A stretch of DNA of 64,000 nucleotides from Gonapodya sp. JEL0774 (GCA_027604505.1 JADIIX010000121.1:1-64000), one strand, 5' to 3'; numbered from the stretch's first letter, positions 49,635 to 63,442 are shown. Notes: generated from the sequence alone by a model not told the origin. A program made the numbers and translations.

Positions 49635-52600
49635 CTATCGTCTCGTTATGCTGGGAGCTCCACGCGACAAGAGCGGCTGCGTGCTCATCACGCCACCTGC
49701 AGACTCCACATGACTGCATGACACCATCGGGTTCTCCACTGACTTCCAGTACCCGGGCATGAAAGATGTCCTTGACTTTGGTTTCTCTGGCGGTGTCCTC
49801 CCGGAAGACGCAGATCCAGTTCCTGTCCTCGCCACTGGCACCCCTCGGGCATTCACTGGCACTCCATTCCCGCTCTTTCCAGAAGATGTCCTGCCAACAT
49901 CTCCCTGACCCATTGGTCCCACCGAGACAACTAAATTGCGGTTCCGTGCGAGCGATTCGATGCATCGACGGCACATCCCTAGCGAGAACTTCAAGGCAAG
50001 CAGCCTGGCGGCTCTCAGGAAGAGCACTCGGACGTTTTCCGGTACAGGCATCGAGGCCAGAAGCTCTGAGCCACCTTCACCCAAGTTCGGAGGCGAGCTT
50101 GAGCCCATGCGCGGAGACATGCTCAAAGCTGTTGCGCTGGTGACGAGGACAGAAGCGATCAATCCAGGGGAAGCAGTTGCCGGAAGAGCTCCATTTGGAC
50201 CTCCAATTGGCGCAGGGGGGCGGGAGGCACTAGGACTGTCGGGTGTTTCGACTGCAATTACGTTGTTGCCGATTGTTTCAACCCAGATTCTACAGACCCG
50301 AGTGAGTCTCTGTAGAACAAGTGGCCATCGAGAAGAAGATCGACTGCTTCCGACATCCTCGAGCTTCAGATGAGGCTCAATGTTGTCTAACAGTTCATCT
50401 AGCAGTTTGCGAAGCCAGTCGAGCCCGGCGGCCAACCACCGGTCCCTCTCCTGCACGAGTAACGGGGAGACTTGTCCGGGTGAGGCCGAACGAAACAGCT
50501 GATCAATCGCCATAGCGCCGGCAATGTACGATCTCGCGATTGTCAACAACCGCATAATCTTAGTATCATCTAGGCGACGATCCTTCTTCTGGATCTCCGT
50601 AATGGTGTTCCCAGGTGCACCAGTACTCATTCCGAGTGATGATGCTTCTTTGTGTCCCTCCATAAGCCGATATCGAACCCTCTCAACAATTTCGTCGGTC
50701 TCCTTCGGTGTCAGAGAGACCCCGTCTCCAAGGAGCGCACCTTTCATAGATCCCACAACCTCTTCCAGGGCAGTAATTTGCCCCCTGTCCACACGGTCCA
50801 CGTCCTGGCTCTGCATTTGCAAGCGACTTCTAGAGCTACTTGGTGGCGACGTTGCTGAATCCAGGGACCTTAAAATTGGGTCAGGTTGAATGCCAATTTT
50901 CCTGAATATGGCCAATTGCTCAGTTGGTAACAGTTGCGACGCAGAGTACGGTTGACTGCTTCCCCGTTTGGGATAAGGTGCGTCCATGGAAGCTCGTCCA
51001 TACGGGTCTATATCGGCTCCACCAAAACGCAACGCCCGCGCTCTGGGATCCAAAAGCGTTGCCTCAGCTACAAACGCACTGAGGAGGATGTCGCACGCCG
51101 CCACGGAAATGTTGATCTTTGCAGCGTCTTTCCACAAAAAGTGGAAGTCCTCGCCCGATTCGGCACCTCCGCCGGACCCCGCACCAAAGGCCTTGTTTGG
51201 CTCCCTCGTGGTGCTTGAGCCTCTTAGGTCCGCAGCGTTGTGAACCTCACGACCCCCTGGCACTGTGGGTGCGGACGGATTGCGATTAACACCCTGTCGA
51301 GAAGGCACATACAACCGGATGTAGAAAAACATGGAACCGAGGGGATTAGAGAGAGCGATGAAAGAGTTGCCTGCGCAAAATTCGCGAGATCACATGGAAC
51401 GCGATAAGGCATCAAAACAGAAAGTTAAAAATAAGAATAAGGAGTGCCGGTGCGAACTCATTCCTTCATCAACGTGGAAAAACAACCCACCTAAGTTTGC
51501 GGCAGAAGCCGCAACACCCAGCCAATCTCCAATTCTACTCGCCACATACCATTGATCCATTAAGTAGCTCACACCACTCATCGCGACTTTGACAGCCAAT
51601 CTCGCGGCAGGTAATGGCCTTGGCCGCCTTTGCACCTCGTACGACGCCGCTGCTGAGGCTCCGTTAGAGAGCACTTCCTCTTCGTCTGATCCTGCTAACT
51701 CTTCTTCCCTGAGCGGCGGAAATCCAGGTACCACCCCGTCTTCGATGGGGTACACCGGTGCGCGAGGCCCCTGCGACGCAACACCGCTAACGTCATCGCC
51801 CGCTGCAACGTCCTCTGGCACACATCGAGACCACAAACGCTCTGGGCCCAGCACAAGCTCCCCAGCCGTTTTCCCCCACTGCACAAGTGCGCCCCCTAAA
51901 TTTCCCTTCTCTCGTGTCTCCGACAATCGATCTCCGCATGCCTTGAACAATTCGATCGCCTCTCTCCGATTCTTAATGACCAGCCGCAATCGTCCCATCC
52001 CCTCGTACGCCGTAGCCAAGTGTGAGTGACAGATCCCTCTCAATCGGGCAATGGTGGCCAAGGTGGCATCAGTGTGCGCGTTCGCCTGCTGAGCGGCCGT
52101 GAGCGGTCTCACGACCGCCGTTGCCTGCCTGGTTACACCCGCTGCAGCAACCACTCCTTTGCCAACACTCGCTACTCGCCGGGGCAGTCCTTTGTTCGCC
52201 TCGGTAGCGCCAGCAGTAGTTTTGCCCCCCCCAGTTACATCTTTCCCCTCGTCTTTCGCTTGAGCAGCAAGCGAATCCTGATGAGCCTCCGCAAGTGGCT
52301 CCCATGTATCTAGTGTATCGATGGCACGCTGATGACAGTGGATCGCCTCCTCGTGGAAACCAGCTGTAGACAGAGCATAGCCAATGTGCGTCCATGCACG
52401 CGCTCGCGCATTGAGGGTTACACGGTGAAGAAAGAGAAGCTTGAACGGTTTGTCGGGGGAGGGTTGACCAGGTGCTGATGCTGCAGCACCCACTGGTGGA
52501 GGGGTCCCTGGTGTGCTCGAGGCGGATGTTGAGCCCGCTGACCCACCAGATTGTGCACCCCCTTGCTCTTTTGGTAAGACTGGTGCTGGGAACTGCCTCA

Positions 52601-54320
52601 AGATCCTGTCCGTCAGCTCTACGCTCGCCTCCCACCAGGCGACAGCCTCCCACAACCTTCCCAATGCGAAGCAGGCATTGCCCAAGTTGTTTGTCAGGTC
52701 CATCAAAAATGCCACCATTGGTGGACCTGAGACAGGATCCAGAGCTTTTAAACCTCCTCGCCCTTCCACCATCTTGAATCCCCAATTACCGACACGTCGC
52801 GCTCGAGCTTCACGAGGCTGAAGTACATCCGCACCAGCACTTGCCGCTGGAGTGGCAGAAGTCGCACCAGGCGCCGCTGTCCCAGCTCCTTGCGCACCAG
52901 GCCGTTCCGCAGCCCCACCGTGGGCCACGTTGATGCGGCGTTCAACTTCCTCCACAAATTCAGTGGACAAGTCGACCCAGCTGGACCGTTGGTTTGCTCC
53001 TCCCTTTACTTTGGCGCGCTGGAGCATGGCCCTCGCCAGCGACCAAGCGTCACGAAGGAGCTGCACACATTCCTCGCGGGCGGCCTTGTCGGCCCTGCCG
53101 TCGTGAGTGGTCCGACGGGCGACCGCCTGATTAGCTGCTGCCTTCGCTTCACGAAACAGATCGTTATCTTGTTTAGCACGATCGGTGGCAGTGCGGAATC
53201 GGAGCAGGGCATCCTGCGCATTGAGTTGGGCTGGGCTCAGGAACTTGCAACCTTCTTCCAATAGTTCGTCTGTGGTGAAATTACTGAAGACAGATGCGGC
53301 TCGCTTTGGAATGGGAGCTGTGGCAAGGCGCTGTGCGACGGCGGTTTGCACGCGCGGAGGAGGTACAAAGCCGCCGGTGTTAGAAGGATTGGACGATGGG
53401 GTAATGGATGGCTGGCGCCCAAGATTTGCGCCAGGGTTTGAGGGATTTGATTGCGCGTTGGGTTGAGATGGATTTATGGAGGGTTGGCGGCCGAGGTTGG
53501 CACCGGTGGCCACACCACCACCATAGGCTTGCAGGTCTGGGCGAGGGAAGGAGGGACCTCCACCGCCGTTATCAAAAGAAGGCTGGCGATTCGCAACACT
53601 GGACTGGCGGGGTCCATACGGGGGAACGACAGGGCCTTGGCCACGCTGATGCTGCTGGGCGGACACACCAGGAGGGTACACGCCTGGCGGATATGGCGCG
53701 GTAGATGCAACAGTGCGCGGAGGATAAGGAGCAAGATTGGGTGCAGATTGACCAGAGGTGCCGGGGGGGCCAGAAGGGAAGGGCTGACGGGATGGTACTG
53801 AGGCACCTCGATGTGGGATCGGTACTGTAGATGGTTGCAGTGAGCCGTTTGGCGGTGGGTTGAGGGATGCAGCGACAGAAACTGTACGGTGCGGGATAGG
53901 TGCACCTGCTGCACCGACGGGGTGGTGTGCTTGTGGATGCGGGGAAGGTGGGTGGTGGATGTCTGGCGCCGAAGTCGACGAGGACGGTCCCCGGACATCC
54001 ATGGGTCCTCTCACATCGAAAATAGGACCTGAACTTTGAGAGCCGTACGATGTTGGCGGAGGTGGTGGGGCGCGGTAGGAGGGCTGACGGTGGGGGGAAG
54101 GGGATGGTGGAGCTTGGGAATCCCGCCCGTCTGGAGGGCCGCGGACATCGGGAGGACCGCGGACATCCGGACCACGCACATCAAGATATGCAACGGGCTG
54201 GTTAGAGCGGGGAGGAGGGGGATACTGCGGGGGTGGGGGGAGAGGGCGATTCGAGTTTGGTGGAGGATAGTTGGGAGGGGGCGGCTGGTTGTACCAGTTA
54301 TTGTTCTGTTGGTAAGACAT
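49635..54320 (-). CDS. Large TPR protein with Pro-rich N-terminus
   Basis: 1521 residues from two exons, 51491-54320 and 49635-51370; the only intron (51371-51490) joins AANLG to NSFIALSNPLGS in phase. The first 300 residues are Pro/Gln/Ser-rich, with a short tandem PDVRGP motif. The centre has TPR-like helices: ACFALGRLWEAVAWWEASVE, AWTHIGYALSTAGFHEEAIH, CHSHLATAYEGMGRLRLVIK, and later AANLG. The C-terminal third is helical (SLTPKETDEIVERVRYRLME) and ends in a disordered basic tail. TPR arrays with AALNLGN-like units bind partner peptides in signalling scaffolds; no specific partner can be named. The intron-poor structure contrasts with its neighbours. Confidence 0.75.
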
Positions 54321-55335
54321 GACTCGGGGCGGAAGTCCTATTAAGAAGAAGGAGCGGCTGGGCGGAAATGATGTGTATCGTGAGTAATACGGTGCAGTTT
54401 CGCGATGTTTTCGAAGCTCTATTGGTGTTCCAGGCCACCGCGCAACCTCTTGTCAAGGGTCGGCGAGGGCACATTCACAGAAGCACGGCGCAAGCACGTC
54501 CCATAAATCCGTGGATCCATTAGCAGAAATGCTCATCCTCATATTCTGTATGCTTCCCGTCTCGTGTTCCAACCATGAACGTGCTCATGCACATCAACCC
54601 TCACCACAATCCCTCCGTCCACGATCCACTTCCAATGCTGCCCCAAAATTACTCCATTTTTTTTAGTTTTACGTCGACTACTCACCTCGCGCAGTCGGAT
54701 TCCCCTTGCTAAGGCTCCCCACTCCCACACTCAATGTCCCCTGGAACCCTGCTGCTCCTCTCGGTGCTCGTCACGGCTCTAGCTCGTCTTCAAAGCTTCG
54801 CCTTCGCTTTTCTCGCGTCTGCGAATCAATGTTCTAAATTGTACCGAAAATAGCGACGGGGAGAATCGGTCTGCGCCACCCGGCAGGCCCATGTTCCCAC
54901 TAACAACACATGATCAAAAGCATTTTGCAGCTGTGTCGCGCGTCCTGCTACGGACTCATTTGTGTGGCCGAGACGACTTAGACAAGATGAAGCTTATTAT
55001 GGAAATATGTTAACCGCTACTCCCTACGTCACACATTCATCATACATCCAGGCAAGATTTTTGAAAATCACATCCTCCAGAAATGTTCATAACAGCTTCC
55101 GTTCCTATCCGCACGTTACGCGCTCAAAGTCTGTATGAAAACAATCCTGGGTTGGAAATGGAATCCATCACAAATAGCAACAAGTGAGACCACGCAAACA
55201 AGCTACTAAACGGACCTCCGGCTCCAAAACGCTCTCGTGAACGGTGTTGTTCGGTGCGGAGCGGATGAACATCCCACAAATTCACAGCACAACATGTATG
55301 CCTGGCACTATTATCCACTATATCCACTACACTAA
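54321..55335. other. Divergent intergenic region, about 1 kb
   Basis: 5' flank of the TPR gene (-) and of PTH2 (+). A 63-residue minus frame at 54539-54730 starts at an ATG but has no recognised domain or splice partner. No RNA gene or repeat seen. Confidence 0.45.
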
Positions 55336-56742
55336 ATGGCAAATCAACTGGATTCGCCATTTACGCTGCACCTACCGTCCTCTTCTTCGTCTCCTGTATC
55401 ATCCCTTTCTGCAAATTCATACTTCTTGCTCGTTGCGTCTTCACTTTTGGGGGTTGTAGCCTCTCGTCTGATTACTGTTACAACCGATTCGGCTGCGTCA
55501 TCTGCCCCCCCGTATTCTCTGCCATCCGACGCCACGACTTCTGATGCGACACAGGGGACCACTGTGTCCGCTCTCACTCACGAAGTAGTCCTAACATCTG
55601 TTGCCGAGTCTCTTACTCCTCCTGCAACCTGGAAACATTCAGCTCTGGGTGCATTCAACTCCTTTGATAACTCGGGCGGATCTAATAGCAGCGGAGGGGG
55701 AGGGAAGGGACGAAGGAAGCCGCAACCGGGAGCGCACTTGTCTGGAATCACTGTCATGGTGGGTTCATCCCGTCTCTGGGGACACGATCTTTGGAAATCA
55801 AAAACATCTCTGCGACCACTGGTGGTTTCTGACAAAGAGAGAGGAAATTGGCCTGTCCGAAAGGAAATGAATTGTGCCACGCTGTCGTGGTTCCAGGACT
55901 CTTGCCCTCACATGCCTGGGTCAGCGATAGACGCGCATGTCCTTGATTTCTCCACATCTCGCTCTTTTGCGTCCTCGTCGCAAACCATGTGCTGTTTTTG
56001 CGATTATCGGGAATGCTCACGATGGATACTGGGACCTCGGCGTTGAAACCCCATGAAACAGGTCATCTTTGTCCGCACTGACGTTTCTATGACTCGAGGC
56101 AAAGCTGCAGCTCAGTGTGGCCACGCTGCGCTCGCCGCGAGGGAATCTGCTGCGAAGTCCGGCAAGGTAAGGGTAAACTATGTCTTTCGGGGAGAATCGT
56201 TGATGACAGAGCGAATGTGTAATATCGCTATGACAGAGCGGAAAAAATGGAATACTTGCAAAAAGGTCACCGGTGGATCATCAACTCGCGGACCAATGGT
56301 TCTGATGGCCGATTTTGTTGGAAGAACAAGACGATCCAGCGGGAAGTATTCCTCAATGTAATCACTAACTCTGGGCTTTTCATTTCACACAGACTTTTAA
56401 CAATTCTATCCCCATACTGTTCTTCCGGGCCTCTAGTGAAGCTCATCTGTAAGTTTGCAATCTCTTTGCTCTCTCGCACATCTTACAACTGCTCATCCTG
56501 GCCCTCTTCTAAGCCATCTCCTCCGCCGCCACGCTCACTCCTCAAGTGTGCCTCGTGTTCCTTACTCGTCAATTCTCGATGCAGGCCGCACCCAAATTGA
56601 GCCAGGGACACGTACTGTAGCGGCACTGGGCCCTGCTTTGTGGGAGGATGTTGTCAAGGTGATGGAAGCAGCTGCAAGAAATGCGAAAGAGAACTTGTTG
56701 GAAACCAAAAATGGTCTTTGGGATGTATGGAAGGAGTATTGA
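55336..56742 (+). CDS. PTH2: Peptidyl-tRNA hydrolase 2, membrane-anchored form
   Basis: Hydrolyses peptidyl-tRNA released by stalled ribosomes. Five exons: 55336-55758, 56062-56166, 56239-56265, 56393-56448, 56514-56742; 279 residues. The N-terminus has a hydrophobic segment (SYFLLVASSLLGVVASRLI, about 29-47) and a polar linker, as in mitochondrial-outer-membrane Pth2 proteins. The catalytic domain starts near residue 142: VIFVRTDVSMTRGKAAAQCG with HAALAAR, then a 27-nt exon encoding RKKWNTCKK (matches the family's W-x-x-C segment), SIPILFFRASSEAHL, and DAGRTQIEPGTRTVAALGPA. Without exon 3 the frame also stays open, but the conserved W segment would be lost. A C-terminal helix extends past the usual end. 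Confidence 0.85.
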
Positions 56743-56871
56743 TGAATGAAACTCTTTGTATTCCACTTTGCTTCAATTCATACGGTGATATCGACACGTA
56801 AAGCAAACAGAGATTCGGCAGCCGAGTTCTCCGCAGCTGAAGCAATAATGCTACCAGAGGAAAACGAGTAC

Positions 56872-58894
56872 TTATTCAGCAAGGCGTTGCAGAGATGATT
56901 TGATCATCGCATTGTCGATCATTTTGCTCACCCGCATTTGGAACTGACAGTTGTGGCAAAAAATTCGTGAGCGAATGTCTTCTCGCGCCCATGTATGTGT
57001 GTGATCGTGATGCACTCTCAGGTACTCTGCACGTCTTTGTACCATGTTTTCGTAATTGATGGGAACAGCGGGACCACCATTTGCAGGAACAGGACCAGCT
57101 TCTAAAACTTGATTGACATCTTCACGAGCACCTGAATAATTTTGGCAAACGGATTGATTAAAAGATCACGATCTGGCAACTCCAGAGAATGAGCATACGG
57201 GCGATGAGACGGTGTTCGTCCCATGTACGACACTCGCACCGTTTCCACTGCACTCCACAGAGGTAGCAAAATTCATATCGACAGATACAAGTCATGTGAA
57301 AGCACCCCTGTTGCAACTCTTCATGTAATAGTAAGTGGCTGATGACGTATTTCGCTTCTGAGAAGGCAACAGAATTCTCACCAGTTATACGATCACACTT
57401 GCTGCATCTTTGCCACTGCCCAATAACCATTGCTTGATCGAATAGAAGCTGGTTGATATCCTCTTGTCGTAATACATTTCTGGAGTGTTGGGCATCTTCA
57501 CACGATCGTCCACGGTGGTCATAGTGACGACATCTTTGGGTATCAGAGTAAATCAGCTCATAGCTGGATAATTAATGAAGTCATCCCACCGTCACGTACC
57601 TTCCACAAAGGCGGATGTGACATTTGGGACAGTCTAGCCTTCCGTCATCGGAAAGATCCACGCGCTCCAGATTGATAAATGCGGAGCAAGCGTCCACGGG
57701 ACAGTACATTTTCACCGATGCTGTGTTTTCCTCCAGTCTTGAGAGGTATGCGGTTGCGTCATCCGGAGGGAGCACCATCCTGGCAATTTTGCTATCCATT
57801 TCAACCCCACAACACCGTGCTGGTAACAATGTGAGATCTGTTGTTGCATGCAAGAATAGTCGATTCAGACATGTGTAGCAATAGTGATGTTTGCAACTCT
57901 GCGTGAAACAGTTCTTCTGGTCGCCACAAGAATCACAGGCAGTTCGAGCAAAGTCAAATTGAAGTTTCAATGGAGTTCCACGCTGCAATGGCGGAGTAGT
58001 AGGGCGTAATGAATTGAGAGAGAGTGCTGAACTTGGGCGGCTTGGTACAGTTTCGCTTGCGGATGTTCGAGACCAAACAGAGGCTCGAGATTCCGGCCGG
58101 GCGAACGTCACATCTTCGCCACGATGGATTCTCAGAGCGAGCTGTCGGTCATCATGTTCTTGCAGTTGAAGCTTCTCAAAAACTTGTGCAAGCTCGTGGG
58201 CAGCCTGAAGTGTTGCACGCGGTGTGTATAATCTTCTCACCGAAGAAGCACCACAGCGCAAATATTCACATCAAAATCTCTTTCAGTTCTGGGATCAAAG
58301 TGCATCATGGCACCAACATCAGTTCTCTCTGCAACTTCAAAATCCTCGTACTGCTGACCAATCCCAACAAGATCTTGTGCGAACGTCATAACTGCAAATT
58401 CAAAATCCTCGTGTGCTTGTGTGGTTTTGTTCCTTCTTTTGGCTTCCATAACCTCACGGACATCCTAAACAGATATACATGCCGTGGCTTTAAGCGTTAG
58501 TGAAGACAATGCACAGGGTTCGCAGTACTCCACCTCCGTTTGTAGAGATGCGGCAGCAAGCTCATTTGTTCTCCGTTCATGATCGATAAGCTTGTAAAAT
58601 GCCTTTTCCGAGAGACATGTGAAGTGAGGAACAAAGAAGATGGTTGTCGCCACTCACAATTTGGATAACTTCTTCAATTCGTCCTTCTCCTGTCACACCT
58701 AGAGCGATCAGCAGCTCCTGGGTTTGCATGGCGAGAACGTTTGATCCTTCAAGAGTTTTTTCTTGGACCATTCTCTCCACTTCTCTGTCAATTGGTGAAA
58801 AACCGGCATGAGATCTGAAGTATTCCAGGACTCGTCGAGTGTCCCATGACGTCACAGATGAGTATGAGATGCTTTTCTCCAATTGTGTGGCCAT
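56872..58894 (-). CDS. SAM-domain RBR (RING-IBR-RING) E3 ubiquitin ligase
   Basis: RBR ligases take ubiquitin onto a RING2 cysteine before passing it to substrate. Seven exons: 58658-58894, 58534-58602, 58252-58464, 57600-58204, 57382-57533, 57199-57318, 56872-57131; 551 residues, in frame. Residues about 14-78 form a SAM-like helical bundle (SWDTRRVLEYFRSHAGFSPI, ELLIALGVTGEGRIEEVIQI). RING1 is CDSCGDQKNCFTQSCKHHYC onward; the IBR has CPVDACSAF and CPKCHIRLCGRC; RING2 has RCSKCDRI, QGCFHMTCICRYEFCYLCG, where the cysteine after HMT is the expected catalytic one. The final exon adds a His-rich stretch and CHNCQFQMR. The exon 3 donor is a choice between close GT sites. It is convergent with PTH2 (129 bp apart). 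Confidence 0.85.
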
Positions 58895-59089
58895 CAAAGC
58901 GTTCGAGCTTTCAAATCTGTTGATCAACCTCGAATTGGACAGTTATTGGACACATCAAAACAAGGAAGGTCTATAATATATATGGGGAGGGACAACCTCA
59001 TGATCAAACAAATGATGACAACGAACATGGGATCGAAGATAAAGAGAGGGTACACACTTCAACCACTTCCGCGTCCTCCAAGAACATGT

Positions 59090-62000
59090 TTATTCAGAGC
59101 TAACCCGAAAATTAGGGTGCATCACCTCCCTCACAGAATCTGCTTGGTCTTTTCCAGTTTCCTTTTCCATCTGTTCCCACGCCCACCTCACCACCTCTTT
59201 GCTGACCCGATTCTCCCTCCTTCCTTTGCCCACCAAGCCCATCACCCCCACCCACGCTCGAACATTCGCTTTCTCTCCGACAACTTCCTCGTACTGTCCG
59301 CCCAAAAATTGGATCGCTTCTTTGATCGCGCCACATCTCGCCAAACACTCCGCATAAGAAGCTGCAGCGTTTGCCGGAACATGTGATCTAATGTCAATCT
59401 CATACGCGGCGACAATATCCCGCCACAACTCTTGTGCTCGATCTAGAATGCCAACGTGACCTAAAGCATCAAAAATAATGGCAAGAGAGGCAACAGATAG
59501 GTTGCAGAGCGATCTCCGAATAATGGAATTTCTGTTTGTCGGAACGCCAGTGTACTGGGATTGAAGAATTGGAAAGCTGAGCTGCGACTCGCGGACAGAT
59601 CCAGGTGTCCCTTGCAGCGTTTGACTAGTTCCCTTTGCAAAATTAACCAGTTCCTCAACCCATCGCATAACTCCATCCCGATCACCAGCTCTCGAGCTGG
59701 CATCCAGCACCGCAGAGATGCACCTCTCGTCCGGATCAATGCCAAGAGTACGCATACGCTTAAAATAAGTTACTGCGAGGTCAAATCGACCAGATTTCGC
59801 GAAAGCGTTGAGAAGTGTGGAGAAATGCGCTTGGTCGGGTTTTTGGCCAACTACCAAATTGATATGGTACAGGTGGGACATGGGAGACGTTAGTTGACAC
59901 TCAAAACCCATACTTGTAGCGTATCAAAACTGTTTCACTTACATTCCACCATGGCGCTGAATTCGTCAACGGCTTGATTCACATCCTCAAGAGTGACACC
60001 GACGTGGTGCATTCGAATCCTCCAAGCCACCGCATCTGGGATGTTGGCACTTGGATATGTCCAAGCGACAGAAGACAACCATACGTCAGCAGGCCCAAGG
60101 TTTCGAGGAAACGGTATTGCTGATGCTTCTGAAGAAGAAGGTACAGGGATCGGTTCCAGCTCCGCAACCAAGGCTGGGCGTGCTAGCATGAAAGCATAAA
60201 CGGAGTTGACTGTCTTGTCATCCGGAATCTCCGGGTCCAAATCTTCCCTTCGTGATGCGTTCCTTTTCTGCAACCAAACCCAATATCTGTTCCACCACAG
60301 CTGGACGCCGATCCCATCTTCAATTGCAACACATGCTGCTACCACATTCGCAAATGCTATCTTATCCACTGTCTGTGCGGTCCACGACCTCTCCATCGCC
60401 GGAATGGCCCACGATCTTAATCCTCCTCCGTCCTCGGCCACAGCAAACAACCCACACGCAGTGGTTGCCAACATTGTATCAATCCGCTCAACTCCAACAC
60501 GCCCTAACGCTTCCGTCAAATACGCAGCAGCTTTGTGAGCTCCGTGTTGCATCACTACTGCCCGCGTTATTGAGTTCACTACCACAGGATCTCCATCGAC
60601 ACCACCTTCCTTGGCAACCACAATCGCCCCATCAATATCCCCTTTAACCAAATGGGCGCCCACCAAATGAGTCCAGCTCATCTCATCAGGTCCACCGACT
60701 TTTTCCATCTTCGTAATTACGGCACGGGCACCTTCCACATCACCTGCACGCGCGACACCGTCAAGGGCCGCGTTGAGCGACCACAAATCCGGCTTCACTT
60801 GAGCACGCTTCATGTCACGAAGAATGGTCCTCGTCCACAACGCGTCAGCAGACGCCGATGAAGATGAAGGTGTGCGCGATGCGAGTTGAATCAGCGAAGT
60901 GAAATACACAAGGTCAACCCGAGCACGAGAAGATAACAGGTATGCGTGCAAGGACTTGACTGTCGTGATGAGCGCTGCTAAGTCTTTGCTCTGCTCTTGC
61001 TCCTTGTTTACCGGACCACCATCAGGTTTCAACTTCAGTCTCACGACGCCCAAAAATCTCGTTGCCATCGGTACCGCAACATCCCAGCCTTTCGCAACTG
61101 CCATGTCAATCCACTCCGCCGCTTCGTTCGCTCTCCCCCTCGCGATTGCGAATTTGATCATGACTACAGCTGTCTCCGCAGAAGGAGCAACACTTGCACG
61201 CCGCATGGCTGCGAGCAAGGTTCGCACGCGGGCTGATCGGGCAGACGCAGGATCCGATGTAAGCGTGCGGAGGATAGCAGTATACAGTGCGGCGGTGGGT
61301 GGTTGAGGAAGGTTCGCGATGAGGCGACGTGCGGCATGATATTCCGGGGAAGGGTCTGGAACGGTTGGAAGGAGGACAGACGGGTGTGAAAGAAAGTGGG
61401 CGAGATCAGCTTCTCTTGGATGCAAGGATGGATCGAGGCGCGAACGCAGTAGGAGTAGGCGAAGGGCGGATCCAGGACCCGTGGTGGGTGTCGTGGTGAA
61501 GTTCAATAGGGCATGACCAAGCGCCGCGAGATGAGGGGATGAAGGTGCAAATGCGGAGGATGGTGTGGAGAGTGCGAAGAGGGGAAGTGCTGATGGCCGC
61601 GGCAAAACAGCGTAATCGCCTCCACCAGCAGCATCAAGCCACCGCCCGAACGGTACCAGAAATAGTGTACAAGCGCGTTCGGGGTATCCACGGGCGGCAA
61701 ACAACTGCACGAGGTGGTAAGCTGTGGATGATTGTCGAGGGGGGAGGGTCGGGAACTGGGGGAGGGCCCTGGATGGGGCGCTCGATCCAGGTGTAGTGTC
61801 AGATCGGGAGTCGCGCAGGGGAACAGTGAGACCAAGGAGTGTGACGGTGGATTTGCGAGCAGGGTTGCGTTGCTTGCTCGAAAGCTGGTGCCGGTGGAGG
61901 TACCCTTGTGGATTACCCTTATTATCCGCCAGTGGGTCGTGGCCTCCAAAAGCCACAACATCGGTACCACTCCTAACAACCCTCTCCATAGCCTCGCATG

Positions 62001-63442
62001 CAACCTGCCAGGCTTCTTGAGTTTCTTCCTGCCGCCCAGATTGCAGCAACGCTTGTACGAGGTAGCGCTCTGCAACCGCCAAATCAGCTTCGGTTATTGG
62101 GGAGCGGTGCACACCTCGTTTGGCGAAACCATCGAAAGAGTGGGTGTGAATCTCTTTCTCAGGGTCGTGGAGGGAGCGAGCCCAGGCGATGAGTTCGCGG
62201 AGCGCCGGTAGGCTCGGTGGAGTAACTTTAGCGAAGGCACTGGCGGCAGTAGCGAGTGGGAACGAACGGAAAGGGTTGGCAATAAGAAAGGGGAACGGTG
62301 TGGGGGGAAGACGTGGTGTGATAAGGTCGAGAAGTGGTTGGAGTGCTAGTATACGTCGGAGGAGCATCAGGGAGAGTTCGGTGGAGCGAACAGTGGGGGT
62401 GAGCAGAGTGAACTTGACGAGGAGGAACTGGGGGAGGGTGGGGTGGCGAAGATAGTGTGAGAGCATCGCTGGGGTGATTTCGGGTGGGAGCTTGGGGAGT
62501 AGGGATAAGTCTGCGAGAGGGTAGGAAGTCGAGATGGCCCTCACGGGCGAGGTTGGATTTTGGGGAGGGGTGTTCACCTTCTCGATCGGCGCCCGTCATA
62601 TTCTCCACGGTTTTCAACCTCAATTCCCCTGACGTGTTCATTGAGATTTTATTTGAAGTAAGAGCGAGACGCAAGAGTCGTTCCATGTGATCGAGTCTGC
62701 CCATAGCGACTTGAAATGCTACTTCAATGTATCCAAACCAGAGAAGACGCGTGACGAAAAATCTTGTGAGCGGAAATGCACGGCCGTGAGATTTCGCTCC
62801 CGCACGGGTGTCGGGTTTCGTTCGCTGATTGGTGTCAGGGCCGTCAGCCTGCGGCGAGAGGACTAATGGGTCGTCGTGCATCCGAGCCAGAGCACGCATG
62901 TACACCTCCATCGCCGCCACCACATCTCGCGAGTCACGGGAGAGAGCAGCAGCTATCTCTCGTTCCGGTTGCGTGCGCGGACTCGGAAGACGGTCTGATG
63001 AAGAGTCCGAATTGTTGGTGGTGTCCACCACCGGGTCTGCATGGAAATCGCCATCTCCGCCTACAAGGATATTTTGAGCAGCTGCAGAAACGGAAGAAAC
63101 AGGTATCGGATGTTCCAATCTCCCCTCGGGTCGGGATAAAATCGACCCATTACGGACCAAACCAACTCCTGGATTATTTCTTGTGTCTCTCCGTCGCTCC
63201 GTCTGGTGCCTGACACCCCGGAGTCCCCGCTCGGACCTCTCCACTTTCTCCGTTTTATCTGTCCCATTTGCGTTATTCCTCAGCACATCTGCGCCGATCG
63301 CTTGCTGTTTTGTGAAAATTGTCCCACTGCGAAGCCCACGCTGTTCGTTCCCAATTCGCGGTTCTGTGACCCTCCGCATCTCCAAAAAAGAGCCTCTTAT
63401 GATTCTCCGAGCTGTGATTTCCTTCAGGCTGCATCGAATCAT
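59090..63442 (-). CDS. Very large pentatricopeptide-repeat protein
   Basis: 1397 residues from three exons, 62578-63442, 59943-62510 and 59090-59850, all with phase-1 junctions that fit. The N-terminal 270 residues are charged and low complexity, with an Arg-rich start compatible with mitochondrial import. PPR units follow: VDLVYFTSLIQLASRTPSSS, DLWSLNAALDGVARAGDVEG, EMSWTHLVGAHLVKGDIDGA, and after intron 2 QAHFSTLLNAFAKSGRFDLA and ISAVLDASSRAGDRDGV. PPR proteins bind organellar RNA, so a role in mitochondrial transcript maturation or translation is likely. The spliced DREDLSLLPKL junction is supported by frame and a CTCTCGCAG acceptor. Its start is the ATG at 63442. Confidence 0.8.
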
